Shown here: positions 40,431 through 47,709 of the stretch, piece after piece
Numbering within the stretch: the first letter of the stretch is position 1
Layout of the letters: each line of letters opens with the position of its first letter
Assembly: GCA_017620205.1 (NCBI GenBank)
Contig: JAFZQX010000015.1
Span: forward strand, 1 to 47,709
DNA length: 47,709 nucleotides
Origin: Clostridia bacterium
GTDB lineage: Bacteria; Bacillota; Clostridia; UMGS1883; UMGS1540
Reading direction: 5' to 3'
Notes under the pieces: model-generated
Told to the model about the DNA's origin: nothing
What the model saw: the letters and a program-made list of their open reading frames with translations, nothing else
Database searches by the model: none
Position numbers and translations under genes: made by a program

Positions 40431-41626
40431 ATATTTTAGTTACGGGCGCCAAAGGCTTTGTCGGAAGAAATCTTGTCGAAAACCTTAAAAACATAAGAGA
40501 CGGCAAAAACAGAACGCGCCCCGCGATAAAAGTAGATGAAATATTTGAATATGATATAGACTCTAACCCCGATGAACTTGACAGCTTTTGCCAAAAGGCG
40601 GGTTTTGTCTTTAACCTTGCGGGCGTAAACCGTCCCGAAAACCCGGCGGATTTTAAAAAGGGCAATTTCGGCTTCGCGAGCACTTTGCTTGATACACTTG
40701 AAAAGTATAAAAACAAAGCGCCCGTAATGCTCAGTTCCTCCGTGCAGGCAACGCTCTCGGGCAGATTCGGCACGTCGGAGTACGGCCTTTCCAAAAAAGC
40801 GGGCGAGGACCTTTTCTTTGACTACGGACGTGAGACCGGCGCAAAAGTTTTTGTTTACCGCTTTCCGAATATCGTAGGGAAATGGGTAAGACCTAACTAT
40901 AACTCCGCCGTAGGCACGTTTTGCAATAATATTGCAAACGATTTGCCTATAAAGGTAAACGACCCCGCGGTTGAACTTGAAATGCTTTTTATTGACGATC
41001 TTATAGAAGAGATGTTTGACGCCATGGAGGGGAAAGAACACAGGTGCGAGTTTGAAGGCGTAAACGCAGTTATGTGCGATGACGGCAAATACTGCTTCGC
41101 GCCCGTAACGCATAAGGCAACGCTCGGCTATATAGTTAACTGTCTTAAAACTTTTCACGACCAGCCCGAAACGATACTTATGCCGGAAATACCCGCAGGC
41201 TCTTTTGAGAAGAAGCTTTATTCAATGTATCTTTCATACCTTCCTAAAGAAAAGGCAATTTATTCTTTTAAAACAAATGAGGATGAGCGCGGCTCCTTTA
41301 CGGAGCTTATAAAAACTCTTGACTGCGGTCAGTTCTCCGTAAATATTTCAAAGCCCGGCATTACAAAAGGGGAGCATTGGCACAACAGCAAATGGGAGCT
41401 TTTTATAGTAGTTTCCGGTCACGGACTTATACGTGAGCGCAAGATAGGGACTGACGAAGTAATTGAATTTGAGGTAAGCGGCGATAAAATTCAGGCGGTA
41501 CATATGCTGCCGGGTTATACTCATAATATTATAAACTTATCCGAAACCGAAAACCTTGTAACCATAATGTGGGCAAACGAAATATTCGACCCTTCAAAAC
41601 CCGATACGTTTTATGAACCTGTGTAA
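40427..41626 (+). CDS. capF: Bifunctional CapF/FnlB-like UDP-sugar reductase with C-terminal cupin
   Basis: The 399-residue protein joins an N-terminal SDR (NILVTGAKGFVGRNLVENL, FNLAGVNRPENPADFKKGNF, TSEYGLSKKAGEDLFF with Y-x3-K) to a C-terminal cupin (about 285-395). In the cupin, KGEHWHNSKWELFIVVSGHG provides the metal-ligand histidines and MLPGYTHNIINL closes the barrel. CapF reduces the 4-keto intermediate made by CapE to UDP-2-acetamido-2,6-dideoxy-L-talose; the cupin adds a 3-epimerisation step. ATG 40427 has GGAG six bases upstream. Identification is strong because the two-domain form is specific to CapF/WbjC. Confidence 0.94.
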   Translation: MNILVTGAKGFVGRNLVENLKNIRDGKNRTRPAIKVDEIFEYDIDSNPDELDSFCQKAGFVFNLAGVNRPENPADFKKGNFGFASTLLDTLEKYKNKAPVMLSSSVQATLSGRFGTSEYGLSKKAGEDLFFDYGRETGAKVFVYRFPNIVGKWVRPNYNSAVGTFCNNIANDLPIKVNDPAVELEMLFIDDLIEEMFDAMEGKEHRCEFEGVNAVMCDDGKYCFAPVTHKATLGYIVNCLKTFHDQPETILMPEIPAGSFEKKLYSMYLSYLPKEKAIYSFKTNEDERGSFTELIKTLDCGQFSVNISKPGITKGEHWHNSKWELFIVVSGHGLIRERKIGTDEVIEFEVSGDKIQAVHMLPGYTHNIINLSETENLVTIMWANEIFDPSKPDTFYEPV

Positions 41627-41644
41627 ACAGAAAGGAGAATTTTT

Positions 41645-41800
41645 ATGGGATTCTTTGACGGTTTATTTGACATAAACGGCGACGGCAAAGTGGACTTTGA
41701 GGACGACTTTTTAAATTTTATGATTTTTAATGAGTGCATGAAGGAAGAAGAGGAAGACGAATTTGAGTTGGATTTGGATGACGACGAATTTGACATTTAA
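41645..41800 (+). CDS. 51-residue acidic EF-hand microprotein
   Basis: ATG 41645 follows AAAGGAG at a good distance and opens a 51-codon frame ending TAA 41798-41800. The product starts MGFFDGLFDINGDGKVDFED. Residues 9-20 fit an EF-hand loop (D9, N11, D13, G14, V16, D20) flanked by hydrophobic helices, and the tail is very acidic (EEEEDEFELDLDDDEFD). Calcium binding is therefore likely. There is no signal peptide. It is the last gene before the terminator, 18 bases after CapF, and too short to be called by length-based gene finders. Its function is unknown. Confidence 0.8.
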   Translation: MGFFDGLFDINGDGKVDFEDDFLNFMIFNECMKEEEEDEFELDLDDDEFDI

Positions 41801-41802
41801 TA

Positions 41803-41835
41803 AAAAAAGCTGTGACTTAATGTCACAGCTTTTTT
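41803..41835. terminator. Bidirectional terminator closing the sugar-nucleotide block
   Basis: A 14-base-pair stem (AAAAAAGCTGTGAC, 41803-41816, with GTCACAGCTTTTTT, 41822-41835) has A and T runs on either side. It ends the plus-strand polysaccharide genes and the minus-strand vanW transcript. Confidence 0.92.
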
Positions 41836-42661
41836 ATGCTTTTATAAGTTCTTTAGGTATCAAATCATAGTCAAACAAAACTTCGGAGTGGTTATCTAAA
41901 ATCAGTTCCTTTTTGACTGTTTCGTTTGTCCCCCTGTCTATTACATTTCTGTATATTTTGGAGTTTCTGAAATACTTTTCTCCTTCTTTTTTAAAGTGGT
42001 GGTCTTCCTCAATCAGCTCATATCTGTACGGAAAAGGCTTTTCACTTCGAAGCTCTGCAAAGAGTTCCTCGCCCTCGCACCAAATAAGCAGCTGAACGTT
42101 TTGATCAGTGTTATTTTTAAATCTGTAATCCATAAAGTTGTAGCAAACGGAAGTGCCTGCCGCAAACGGTTTGCGTTTTCCCTCATCGGGTGCCAATGCG
42201 TCCGAATGCTTGTGAAACTCCGTAATCTCCAAGGGACTGTGCAAAAGCAGCAGATGAATAGTATTGCCGAGGTTACAAAGACCGCCGCCGAGGCCTGCTA
42301 TAAGGCGGTTGTTTTCGATTATTCTGCCTTCCTTATAGCCTTTCCGCTTTGTGGTTTTTCCTACTGTTTTCCAGAAAGAAAACGTTTCGCCGGGGCGGAT
42401 TATTATTCCGTTTATGCATTTACCTGCAATATCAATGTTTTCGGCTTTGTTCAGCTGATGCGTAAGGTTTACGCCGGGCGCTCTTTTGATCATGTTTGAG
42501 CTGTGTTCAGATACAACGTTCGGGAGTTTTTCGTCTGATTTGTTTTTAGCAATTTTATCTTTGCAGAATAAATCCGTTATGTGTCTTCTGATAATCTGTT
42601 TTTCAAGTGCTATTTTGTAGCACGTAGGATTTATCTCGCAAAAAAGCTTTTTTCTTTTCAT
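41834..42661 (-). CDS. VanW family protein
   Basis: The 275-residue protein has the VanW core: IIRPGETFSFWKTVGKTTKR, KGYKEGRIIENNRLIAGLGG, GLCNLGNTIHLLLLHSPLEI and HSDALAPDEGKRKPFAAGTS followed by VCYNFMDYRFKNNTDQNVQL. These segments match the conserved G-x-x-F-S...G-G-G-x-C and N-x-T-D pattern. VanW occurs in some vancomycin-resistance clusters, but most homologues in Clostridia lie outside them, and their role in the envelope is unknown. No VanR, VanS, VanH or ligase genes are present, so resistance is not implied. It is about 75 bases from the next minus-strand gene. Confidence 0.9.
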   Translation of the reverse strand: MKRKKLFCEINPTCYKIALEKQIIRRHITDLFCKDKIAKNKSDEKLPNVVSEHSSNMIKRAPGVNLTHQLNKAENIDIAGKCINGIIIRPGETFSFWKTVGKTTKRKGYKEGRIIENNRLIAGLGGGLCNLGNTIHLLLLHSPLEITEFHKHSDALAPDEGKRKPFAAGTSVCYNFMDYRFKNNTDQNVQLLIWCEGEELFAELRSEKPFPYRYELIEEDHHFKKEGEKYFRNSKIYRNVIDRGTNETVKKELILDNHSEVLFDYDLIPKELIKA

Positions 42662-42736
42662 ATTTCTTGCTCTTTTCTTATAACATAGGAAATTAGTCGC
42701 GAAGTGAGTAATTTAGCTTGTTTCAAAAAAGTGAAT

Positions 42737-43309
42737 TTATTTGCCCCCATGATTGGGGGTCAGGGGATTGAAGTGTTTGTTAGAACACTTTTTTATGTTT
42801 CCGAGTCTGTGCGCGTATTTAGTGTGTTTGTATATTTTAAGTATCAGTTTTTCAATATATCTTTTTTTGCCTATTTTCGTCTCGCCCGGGAGCTTTATAA
42901 AATCAACCAAAATATTTGCCATGCCGCACTTGTTTGCACCGTATATATCCATAAAAATCTGATCGCCCGCAAAGACGGCTTCGCGCTTTTCAATCCCAAG
43001 CATCCGGATGGCCTTTTCATAGCCGTCAACAGACGGCTTGTCCGCGTCGGGTATATAAAGAGTATCGATGTTTTTGATAAATCTTTCTATTCTTTCCGTA
43101 TCGTTATTTGAAAGCAGAAGCGTTTTAAGACCTGTTTTATGAATCTCTTTAAAAAGAGCGTCAACCTCCGGCGTTGAAGCATCACCGTGATGCACCAAAG
43201 TATTGTCAATATCAAAGATAATTCCTCTGAAGCCGAGAGCGTAAAGCTTTTTATAGTCAATATCAAAAACGCTTTTAACGTGTTCGTATGGGTAATAGTT
43301 TTTAAGCAT
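42737..43309 (-). CDS. yqeG: YqeG family HAD-type phosphatase
   Basis: A 190-residue HAD IIIA protein with the nucleophile motif IIFDIDNTLVHHG, LLLSNNDTERIERF (motif II), the lysine in DKPSVDGYEKAI, and VFAGDQIFMDIYGANKCGMA (motif IV). The typical YqeG order is complete; the usual T-D of GDQ-x-x-T-D reads M-D. The natural substrate is not established, though phosphatidylglycerophosphate phosphatase activity is reported for plant and yeast relatives. The C-terminal 25 residues are basic and asparagine rich. It overlaps the upstream barrel gene by eight bases. Confidence 0.9.
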   Translation of the reverse strand: MLKNYYPYEHVKSVFDIDYKKLYALGFRGIIFDIDNTLVHHGDASTPEVDALFKEIHKTGLKTLLLSNNDTERIERFIKNIDTLYIPDADKPSVDGYEKAIRMLGIEKREAVFAGDQIFMDIYGANKCGMANILVDFIKLPGETKIGKKRYIEKLILKIYKHTKYAHRLGNIKKCSNKHFNPLTPNHGGK

Positions 43310-43979
43310 CGTTTCGCTCCATATAGCTGCAGACCTTGTTTATCTGCTCTTTAAAGCTGCCGTCAAATTTATTTTCAAAAAACGCACCGCCGATAGTATA
43401 AGTCCAAGCGCCCGCGGCCTTTACGGCATCAAGTCTCTCATATGAATTTATGCTGCCGGCAATGCATACGGGGGCGTCAACTTTTTTTACGAATTCGCGG
43501 ATGAGTAAATCCGCGTCTCCCACATATCTGTATGCGAGAAGGTCAAACCCGTAAACGCCTTTTTTAAGGTAACTGTTTGCCTCTTCAACCATGCCGCCAA
43601 TAGTGCCGCCGAGCACCGAAGGACGTCCGACGATTTCGCCTACAAACGGCATATACTTTAAACCGTGCTCTTTGCAGAAAGCGTTTATAGAGTCAAAATA
43701 TAGCGTGCCCATAAGAATATCGCATCCGCACTCGGCAGCCATTTTTGCGCCTTCAAGGCATTCCGCTTCGGTATACGCAACAACTTCCAGAAAAGTTTTT
43801 TTGCCGCACGCTTTCATATATGAATAAAGCTTTTTCATTTCGGGAAGAGGAAGACCCTCTTCTTTAAAGCCCCAATATTCTGCCTTGCTGTCTTTTGAGG
43901 AATCAAAAACTTCATATGCGTTTTCGACCGTTTTGTCGTTATGCGTAAGCATGACTATCAGTTTCGGTGTTTTTGTCAT
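43302..43979 (-). CDS. TIM-barrel protein of the phosphate-binding superfamily, function unknown
   Basis: The 225-residue protein reads as alternating beta strands and helices: LIVMLTHNDKTVENAYEVF, EYWGFKEEGLPLPEMKKL, LEVVAYTEAECLEGAKMA, LMGTLYFDSINAFCKEHG and CIAGSINSYERLDAVKAAGA followed by WTYTIGGAFF. The last segment (A-G-S-I-N...T-I-G-G-A) is the phosphate-binding loop found in ribulose-phosphate and tryptophan-biosynthesis barrels. No exact enzyme could be recognised. GAGAGGT precedes the start. It overlaps yqeG, suggesting a common operon. A sugar- or nucleotide-phosphate substrate is plausible. Confidence 0.65.
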   Translation of the reverse strand: MTKTPKLIVMLTHNDKTVENAYEVFDSSKDSKAEYWGFKEEGLPLPEMKKLYSYMKACGKKTFLEVVAYTEAECLEGAKMAAECGCDILMGTLYFDSINAFCKEHGLKYMPFVGEIVGRPSVLGGTIGGMVEEANSYLKKGVYGFDLLAYRYVGDADLLIREFVKKVDAPVCIAGSINSYERLDAVKAAGAWTYTIGGAFFENKFDGSFKEQINKVCSYMERNDA

Positions 43980-43997
43980 TTGTATTTACCTCTCTCG

Positions 43998-44030
43998 AAA
44001 AAACAGAGGGATTTATTTTAATCCCTCTGT
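43998..44030 (-). terminator. Rho-independent terminator of galE
   Basis: An 11-base-pair stem ACAGAGGGATT/AATCCCTCTGT (44003-44013 with 44020-44030) has a six-base loop. Read on the minus strand it is followed by six T (43998-44003 on the plus strand is A), 12 bases after the galE stop. Confidence 0.88.
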
Positions 44031-44041
44031 AGATTTAAGCT

Positions 44042-45049
44042 TTATTTATCCCACTTGTTGTGGGCAAAATTCCACGTGTCGCGGCACATGTCTTCGATGC
44101 CGTACTGTGCTTTCCAGCCAAGCTCTTTTAAAGCCTTGGCGGGGTCTGCATAGCACTGCGCAATGTCTCCGGGGCGGCGCGGCGCGATTTTGTAGTTTAC
44201 CTTTTTGCCGCTTGCGTTTTCAAAAGCTTTAACAACCTGTAAAACGCTGTAGCCGTTTCCCGTGCCGAGGTTATATGTATAAACGCCCGTTTTTTCTTTT
44301 TCAAGCTTTTCAACAGCTTTAAGATGACCTATGCTTAAATCAACAACGTGAATATAATCGCGAACTCCCGTGCCGTCGGGCGTGTTATAGTCGTCGCCGA
44401 AAACACTGAGCTGCGGCAGTTTTCCGCACGCAACTTTTGCAACATAGGGGAGTAAGTTATTCGGAATACCGTTCGGATCCTCGCCTATAAGACCACTCTT
44501 GTGAGCGCCGATGGGGTTAAAGTAGCGCAGAAGCACAACGCCCCATTCTCCGTCGGACACAAATATATCGCGCAAAATCTGTTCTATCATAAGCTTTGTG
44601 CTGCCGTAGGGGTTTGTTGTGTGAAGAGGGAAATCCTCTGTAATCGGAACGGAAGCGGGATCTCCGTAAACCGTTGCGGACGATGAAAAAACTATGTTTT
44701 TGCAGCCGTGCGCAGACATCTCCTCACAAAGGTTTAATGTGCTTAAAATGTTGTTATGGTAATATCTCATAGGCTGCGCAACCGATTCGCCAACGGCTTT
44801 AAGGCCTGCAAAATGTATAACGCAGGAAATTTCGTTTTCGTCAAAAATCTTTTTAACGCTGTTTTTATCGCAAAGATCGGCTTCGTAAAACAAAAAGTCT
44901 TTGCCGGTTATTTTCTTTATGTTATCGAGAACTTCCGGCTTTGAATTTGAAAAGTTATCAACAATAACTATTTCTTTGCCGGCGTTTAAAAGCTCAACGC
45001 AGGTGTGAGAGCCTATATAACCCGCGCCGCCTGTTACAAGTATTTTCAT
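44042..45049 (-). CDS. galE: UDP-glucose 4-epimerase
   Basis: The 335 residues carry GalE hallmarks: KILVTGGAGYIGSHTCVELL, VDNFSNSKPEVLDNI, HFAGLKAVGESVAQPMRYYH, VFSSSATVYGDPASVPI and NPYGSTKLMIEQILRDI (Y-x3-K). RYFNPIGAHKSGLIGEDP and GVRDYIHVVDLSIGHLKA follow. It interconverts UDP-glucose and UDP-galactose (or the HexNAc forms) and could feed the polysaccharide genes. ATG 45049 follows GGGTGA; an in-frame GTG at 45058 lies within that ribosome site. A promoter and terminator bracket it as a single-gene unit. Confidence 0.96.
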   Translation of the reverse strand: MKILVTGGAGYIGSHTCVELLNAGKEIVIVDNFSNSKPEVLDNIKKITGKDFLFYEADLCDKNSVKKIFDENEISCVIHFAGLKAVGESVAQPMRYYHNNILSTLNLCEEMSAHGCKNIVFSSSATVYGDPASVPITEDFPLHTTNPYGSTKLMIEQILRDIFVSDGEWGVVLLRYFNPIGAHKSGLIGEDPNGIPNNLLPYVAKVACGKLPQLSVFGDDYNTPDGTGVRDYIHVVDLSIGHLKAVEKLEKEKTGVYTYNLGTGNGYSVLQVVKAFENASGKKVNYKIAPRRPGDIAQCYADPAKALKELGWKAQYGIEDMCRDTWNFAHNKWDK

Positions 45050-45079
45050 TTTTATCACCCTATTTCTTCTTTAACTAAT

Positions 45080-45108
45080 ATTTTACAATAACAAAGATGA
45101 TTTGTAAA
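45080..45108 (-). promoter_or_regulatory. galE promoter
   Basis: On the minus strand TTTACA (45108-45103), 17 bases and TAAAAT (45085-45080) form a plausible vegetative promoter about 30 bases before the galE start. The -35 lies inside one arm of an inverted repeat. Confidence 0.7.
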
Positions 45109-45144
45109 TAGGTTTTCTAAAGGGTTTACTGTTTATTTACAAAT
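45100..45144. promoter_or_regulatory. Candidate operator: inverted ATTTGTAAATA repeats in a divergent promoter region
   Basis: ATTTGTAAATA (45100-45110) and its exact complement TATTTACAAAT (45134-45144) are 23 bases apart. One covers the galE -35 and the other sits just upstream of the SDR -35. A third, shorter copy ATTTGTAAA lies at 45186-45194 near the SDR start point. A shared repressor or activator is possible, but these AT-rich words can arise by chance. Confidence 0.45.
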
Positions 45145-45152
45145 TGGCGATG

Positions 45153-45181
45153 TTGACAATGCATGGAAACTGTGATAAAAT
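45153..45181 (+). promoter_or_regulatory. Promoter of the SDR dehydrogenase gene
   Basis: TTGACA (45153-45158), 17 bases and TAAAAT (45176-45181) form a strong vegetative promoter. Transcription should start near 45188, about 35 bases before the ATG. Confidence 0.8.
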
Positions 45182-45221
45182 ATAAATTTGTAAAAATGAT
45201 ATTTCAGAAAGAAGGATAAAT

Positions 45222-46100
45222 ATGTCGGTAAACATGGATAAGTGGTGCGAAATCGCAAAAAGCAACATGGTCAAAAGACCGCAGGGTGAAGGCAGACTTG
45301 CAGGGAAAATCACAATAGTTACGGGCGCTGCGCAGGGCTTTGGCAAGGGTATTGCGGAAGAGCTTTATAAAGAGGGCGCTTCGGTGGTAATAGCTGATAT
45401 GAACGAGCCTCTCGCAAAAGAAGTTGCGGCTTCTCTCGGTGACAGAGCAATAGCAATAGCCGTAAACGTATCAGACGAAGAAAGCGTTGCAAATATGGTT
45501 GCACAAACCGTTGAAAAGTTCGGCGGACTCGATATTATGCTTTCAAACGCGGGCGTTGTACGCTCCGGCCCCATAGCTCAGATGGAAAGGAAAGACTTTG
45601 ATTTTGTTACAAACGTAAACTACACAGGCTTTTTCCTCTGCGCTAAATATGCAGCTATGATCATGCAGGCTGAGCACGAGGCCGATAAAAACGCTATGTT
45701 TGACATTATTACGTTAAACTCTAAATCAGGCCTTGAGGGCTCTAATAAAAACTTTGCATACGCAGGCTCAAAATTCGGCGGCATAGGCCTTACACAGAGC
45801 TTTGCTTTAGAGCTTTGCGAATATAACATCAAAGTAAACGCTATCTGCCCCGGAAACTACCTTGACGGTCCGCTTTGGATGGACCCCGAAAAAGGTCTTT
45901 TCGTGCAGTATCTAAAAGCAGGCAAGGTTGAAGGCGCTAAAACGGTTGCCGATGTAAGAAAATATTACGAATCCAAAGTTCCGATGAACCGCGGATGTCT
46001 GCCGCTTGATATAGCACGTGCCGTTGTATACTGCGTTGAGCAGGAATATGAAACGGGACAGGCTATACCGGTAACGGGCGGACAAGTTATGTTAAATTAA
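45222..46100 (+). CDS. Short-chain dehydrogenase, sorbitol-6-phosphate dehydrogenase-like
   Basis: A 292-residue classical SDR with an extra 25-residue N terminus. It has KITIVTGAAQGFGKGIAEEL (cofactor TGxxxGxG), VVIADMNEPLAKEVAA, IMLSNAGVVRSGPIAQM (NAG), IITLNSKSGLEGSNKNFAYA and GSKFGGIGL, with the catalytic tyrosine-lysine in YAGSK, and VNAICPGNYLDGPLWMDPEK. The NYLDGPLW and CLPLDIARAVVYCVEQ segments are found in sorbitol-6-phosphate 2-dehydrogenases and related polyol enzymes. D at the end of the second strand suggests NAD over NADP. The exact polyol is unproven. GAAGGA precedes the start. Confidence 0.85.
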   Translation: MSVNMDKWCEIAKSNMVKRPQGEGRLAGKITIVTGAAQGFGKGIAEELYKEGASVVIADMNEPLAKEVAASLGDRAIAIAVNVSDEESVANMVAQTVEKFGGLDIMLSNAGVVRSGPIAQMERKDFDFVTNVNYTGFFLCAKYAAMIMQAEHEADKNAMFDIITLNSKSGLEGSNKNFAYAGSKFGGIGLTQSFALELCEYNIKVNAICPGNYLDGPLWMDPEKGLFVQYLKAGKVEGAKTVADVRKYYESKVPMNRGCLPLDIARAVVYCVEQEYETGQAIPVTGGQVMLN

Positions 46101-46125
46101 TGTTCAATAACAATATGTTAATATG

Positions 46126-46163
46126 GGCTGTGAAAAAGTATATGCCTTTTTCACAGCCTTTTT
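46126..46163 (+). terminator. Rho-independent terminator of the SDR gene
   Basis: GGCTGTGAAAAA (46126-46137) and TTTTTCACAGCC (46147-46158) pair perfectly over 12 bases and are followed by a T-run. About 25 bases separate it from the stop. The remaining bases to 46239 hold nothing recognisable. Confidence 0.92.
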
Positions 46164-46239
46164 AGTATTTATTATATCTAAAAACCGCGGCAACTGTTTG
46201 TAAGATATCACCAAAATGCGCATATATTTACTGCGATTA

Positions 46240-46268
46240 TTGACATTGTGTACAATAAGTGGTAAAAT
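46240..46268 (+). promoter_or_regulatory. Promoter of the secreted protein gene
   Basis: TTGACA (46240-46245), 17 bases and TAAAAT (46263-46268) match the vegetative consensus well. A start near 46275 gives a short leader with AAGGAGGT at 46295-46302, a very strong ribosome site five bases before ATG 46308, consistent with high expression. Confidence 0.8.
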
Positions 46269-46307
46269 TATTGTAACTGATTTATATGGCTGATAAGGAG
46301 GTAAAAA

Positions 46308-47709
46308 ATGCTTACATTTAACGTATCCAGAAAGATTTTTGTATTTGTTTTGGTGATTGCTTTATTATTCTGCTTTGCTCAGACGGTTGTTTTTGCTGCT
46401 AATACCGTAAATGTTAAAGACGGTGTATACAGCAACGGTATAATAACAGTTACCGGCGCCATCACCACAAAAGGAGCAGAAATGACAATGCTCGCGATTA
46501 GAACAAATAACCCCGAAGTTCAGCTTAGCGATTACGCTACCCCCGAAGATTTAGCTGAAGCTGTTCAGTATATCGATCAGGTTACTGCAGACAGCGATAA
46601 CTTTGAAAAGACATGGACATTTACTCTCAGAGACGGCGGCACAGGCGACTACGTTGTAGTATTCGTATCAGGAACAGACACAAACGTTGCCAGACTTGCG
46701 ATCCCGCTTGTATCTTATGATGGTACAAACGGTACTGTAACATTTGAAAACGGTTCCGATTTCGTAGACAATGCTCCTGTATTTGTAGTAGCAGGCGGCG
46801 ACGATGATTGGGCAGGTCAGCTCGAAGCTGCGGTTACAGACGGTTACGGCGATGCGGTTGACGCTTATGTTGATATCGCAGCAGGTACTGTCACAATGGA
46901 AGCTCTCTTTGAGAAAACAACATACACATTAACAATCGAAAATACATCCGATGATTATCCGCCCTTCACGGCAACAAAGGTATTCACATTGATTTCCGAA
47001 GAAGGCGCTGCAGCTGCAGTAGCTATCGAAGAGCTCAATGTATTGCCCGCAAACTTAGGCATTAAAGTTGACAGAGGCGATGACGCATATATATTCACAA
47101 TCCCGGAAGACACAGAAAATATCACATACACAGTAACTGTTGACGGCGAAGTAGTTGCAGAGAGACCGCTTGTTGTTAATAAGGCTGTTGATGAAGACAG
47201 AACAGTTGTAGTTACTGCTGTAGCCAACGGTACTGACGAGACAAAAACGTACCAAGCACGCATACCGGGTAAGGGTGCCGATGCTCCCGAAATTACAGAA
47301 GATGACGTAAATATCATAACGGCAAGCGGCGGCGTATACAAAAGGCATCTCGGCGCAGGAAACGTAATCGTTACTATAGCTGCAGGCGATATTATCGATC
47401 CCTCAGTAGAAACCGTAACAGTAGGCGGCGTTGAATTCTACTATGTTGCTAAATGTAACTACTTTGTAGGTGTTGTTTCCGAATACGCTGATAAAGCTGC
47501 CGTCTTAGAAGACATTGATATAGCAGACGGCGCATCCGATGTAATAGAATACGGTAAAGATCCCATAAACGGCGAACTCGGAGAAAGAATTGACAACGGC
47601 GACTACATTGCTGTTAAGAAAATCGCTCTCGGAAAAGTTAATGCTCCGACAGACAAACAGCTCCTTTCAGCAGACGTTGCGGACGGCGTTATGGACGGTT
47701 TAATTGACA
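46308..47709 (+). CDS. Secreted protein with beta-rich repeats and possible C-terminal dockerin (cut by window edge)
   Basis: An open frame of 467 complete codons runs off the right edge without a stop. Residues 1-31 form a signal peptide: basic MLTFNVSRK, a hydrophobic stretch IFVFVLVIALLFCFAQTV and a signal peptidase I site VFA-A. The mature part is acidic, threonine- and valine-rich and mostly beta strand (ITVTGAITTKGAEMTMLAIR; TYTLTIENTSDDYPPFTATK; NITYTVTVDGEVVAERP), as in cell-surface adhesin or Ig-like modules. The last residues (ALGKVNAPTDKQLLSADVAD, then GVMDGLID) resemble the start of a type I dockerin, but only part is visible. Codons are richer in C- and T-ending forms (GCT, GTA, ACA), suggesting high expression. 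Confidence 0.75.
   Translation, partial: MLTFNVSRKIFVFVLVIALLFCFAQTVVFAANTVNVKDGVYSNGIITVTGAITTKGAEMTMLAIRTNNPEVQLSDYATPEDLAEAVQYIDQVTADSDNFEKTWTFTLRDGGTGDYVVVFVSGTDTNVARLAIPLVSYDGTNGTVTFENGSDFVDNAPVFVVAGGDDDWAGQLEAAVTDGYGDAVDAYVDIAAGTVTMEALFEKTTYTLTIENTSDDYPPFTATKVFTLISEEGAAAAVAIEELNVLPANLGIKVDRGDDAYIFTIPEDTENITYTVTVDGEVVAERPLVVNKAVDEDRTVVVTAVANGTDETKTYQARIPGKGADAPEITEDDVNIITASGGVYKRHLGAGNVIVTIAAGDIIDPSVETVTVGGVEFYYVAKCNYFVGVVSEYADKAAVLEDIDIADGASDVIEYGKDPINGELGERIDNGDYIAVKKIALGKVNAPTDKQLLSADVADGVMDGLID

Noticed and set aside
40436..41158. 240-codon open frame on the minus strand
   Set aside because: It is entirely antisense to CapF; its composition mirrors the codon pattern of the real gene and no motif is present.
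41834..42661. Vancomycin resistance suggested by the VanW homologue
   Set aside because: No VanR/S, VanH, D-Ala-D-Lac ligase or VanX gene is near; VanW-like proteins are widespread in Clostridia without resistance.
1..47709. CRISPR arrays, tRNA or rRNA genes, and phage genes
   Set aside because: I looked for regularly spaced repeats, cloverleaf-type gene ends and structural phage proteins and saw none.

Overview
The window looks like a chromosomal stretch of an anaerobic, probably gut-associated Clostridia (Bacillota) member. This is inferred from typical Firmicutes housekeeping proteins (YlmH, YqeG, VanW), strong AGGAGG-type ribosome sites, occasional TTG/GTG starts, near-consensus TTGACA-17-TATAAT promoters, heavy ATA (Ile) and AGA (Arg) codon use, and a moderately AT-rich composition. 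No species can be named from sequence alone.

Layout. (1) 1-2345: the tail of a transposase cut by the window edge, a membrane HD-GYP cyclic-di-GMP phosphodiesterase, and a convergent pair encoding a PAS protein and an MGMT-family protein. (2) 2401-34190: one very long co-directional surface-polysaccharide operon behind an excellent extended -10 promoter. It holds a priming phosphoglycosyl transferase, fifteen glycosyltransferases (GT2, GT4, GT10, GT32), two acyltransferases, a ChbG/YdjC-type deacetylase, a Wzy-like polymerase, a Wzm/Wzt ABC exporter, two SDR epimerases, a DUF1919 protein, and several proteins of unclear role. At the 3' end are a TarI/IspD-like cytidylyltransferase, a TviB-type UDP-HexNAc dehydrogenase and RmlB. 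(3) 34195-34992: YlmH, an RNA-binding housekeeping protein, with its own consensus promoter. (4) 35181-41800: a sugar-nucleotide block with UDP-L-FucNAc synthesis (CapE, CapG, CapF), a UDP-glucuronate 4-epimerase, a galacturonokinase-like GHMP kinase, a sugar-phosphate nucleotidyltransferase and a 51-residue EF-hand microprotein, closed by a bidirectional terminator. (5) 41834-45049, minus strand: VanW, YqeG, a TIM-barrel protein and GalE. (6) 45153-47709: an SDR dehydrogenase and the start of a secreted, possibly dockerin-bearing protein that runs off the window.

How it works together (inference): the primer loads a sugar phosphate on undecaprenyl phosphate and the glycosyltransferases extend it with sugars that may include L-FucNAc (the CapEFG product, with a WbuB-like transferase present), GalA/GlcA, HexNAcA, a fucose-like sugar (GT10) and a dTDP-6-deoxyhexose. 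The chain is decorated by acyl groups and perhaps phosphate, then exported by Wzm/Wzt. A Wzy-like polymerase and an ABC exporter occur together and no Wzx flippase is visible.

The most interesting items are a predicted FAM20/HipA-like kinase-fold protein inside the glycan operon (21436-22692), an adjacent pair of nucleotidyltransferase-like proteins, one fused to a ParB-like domain (26625-28915), a galacturonate-type salvage triad (36226-39235), and a degenerate duplicated 5' stub of the UDP-sugar dehydrogenase gene flanking the TarI-like gene (30966-31946). No tRNA, rRNA or CRISPR array was seen, and no gene-free stretch exceeds about 210 bases.
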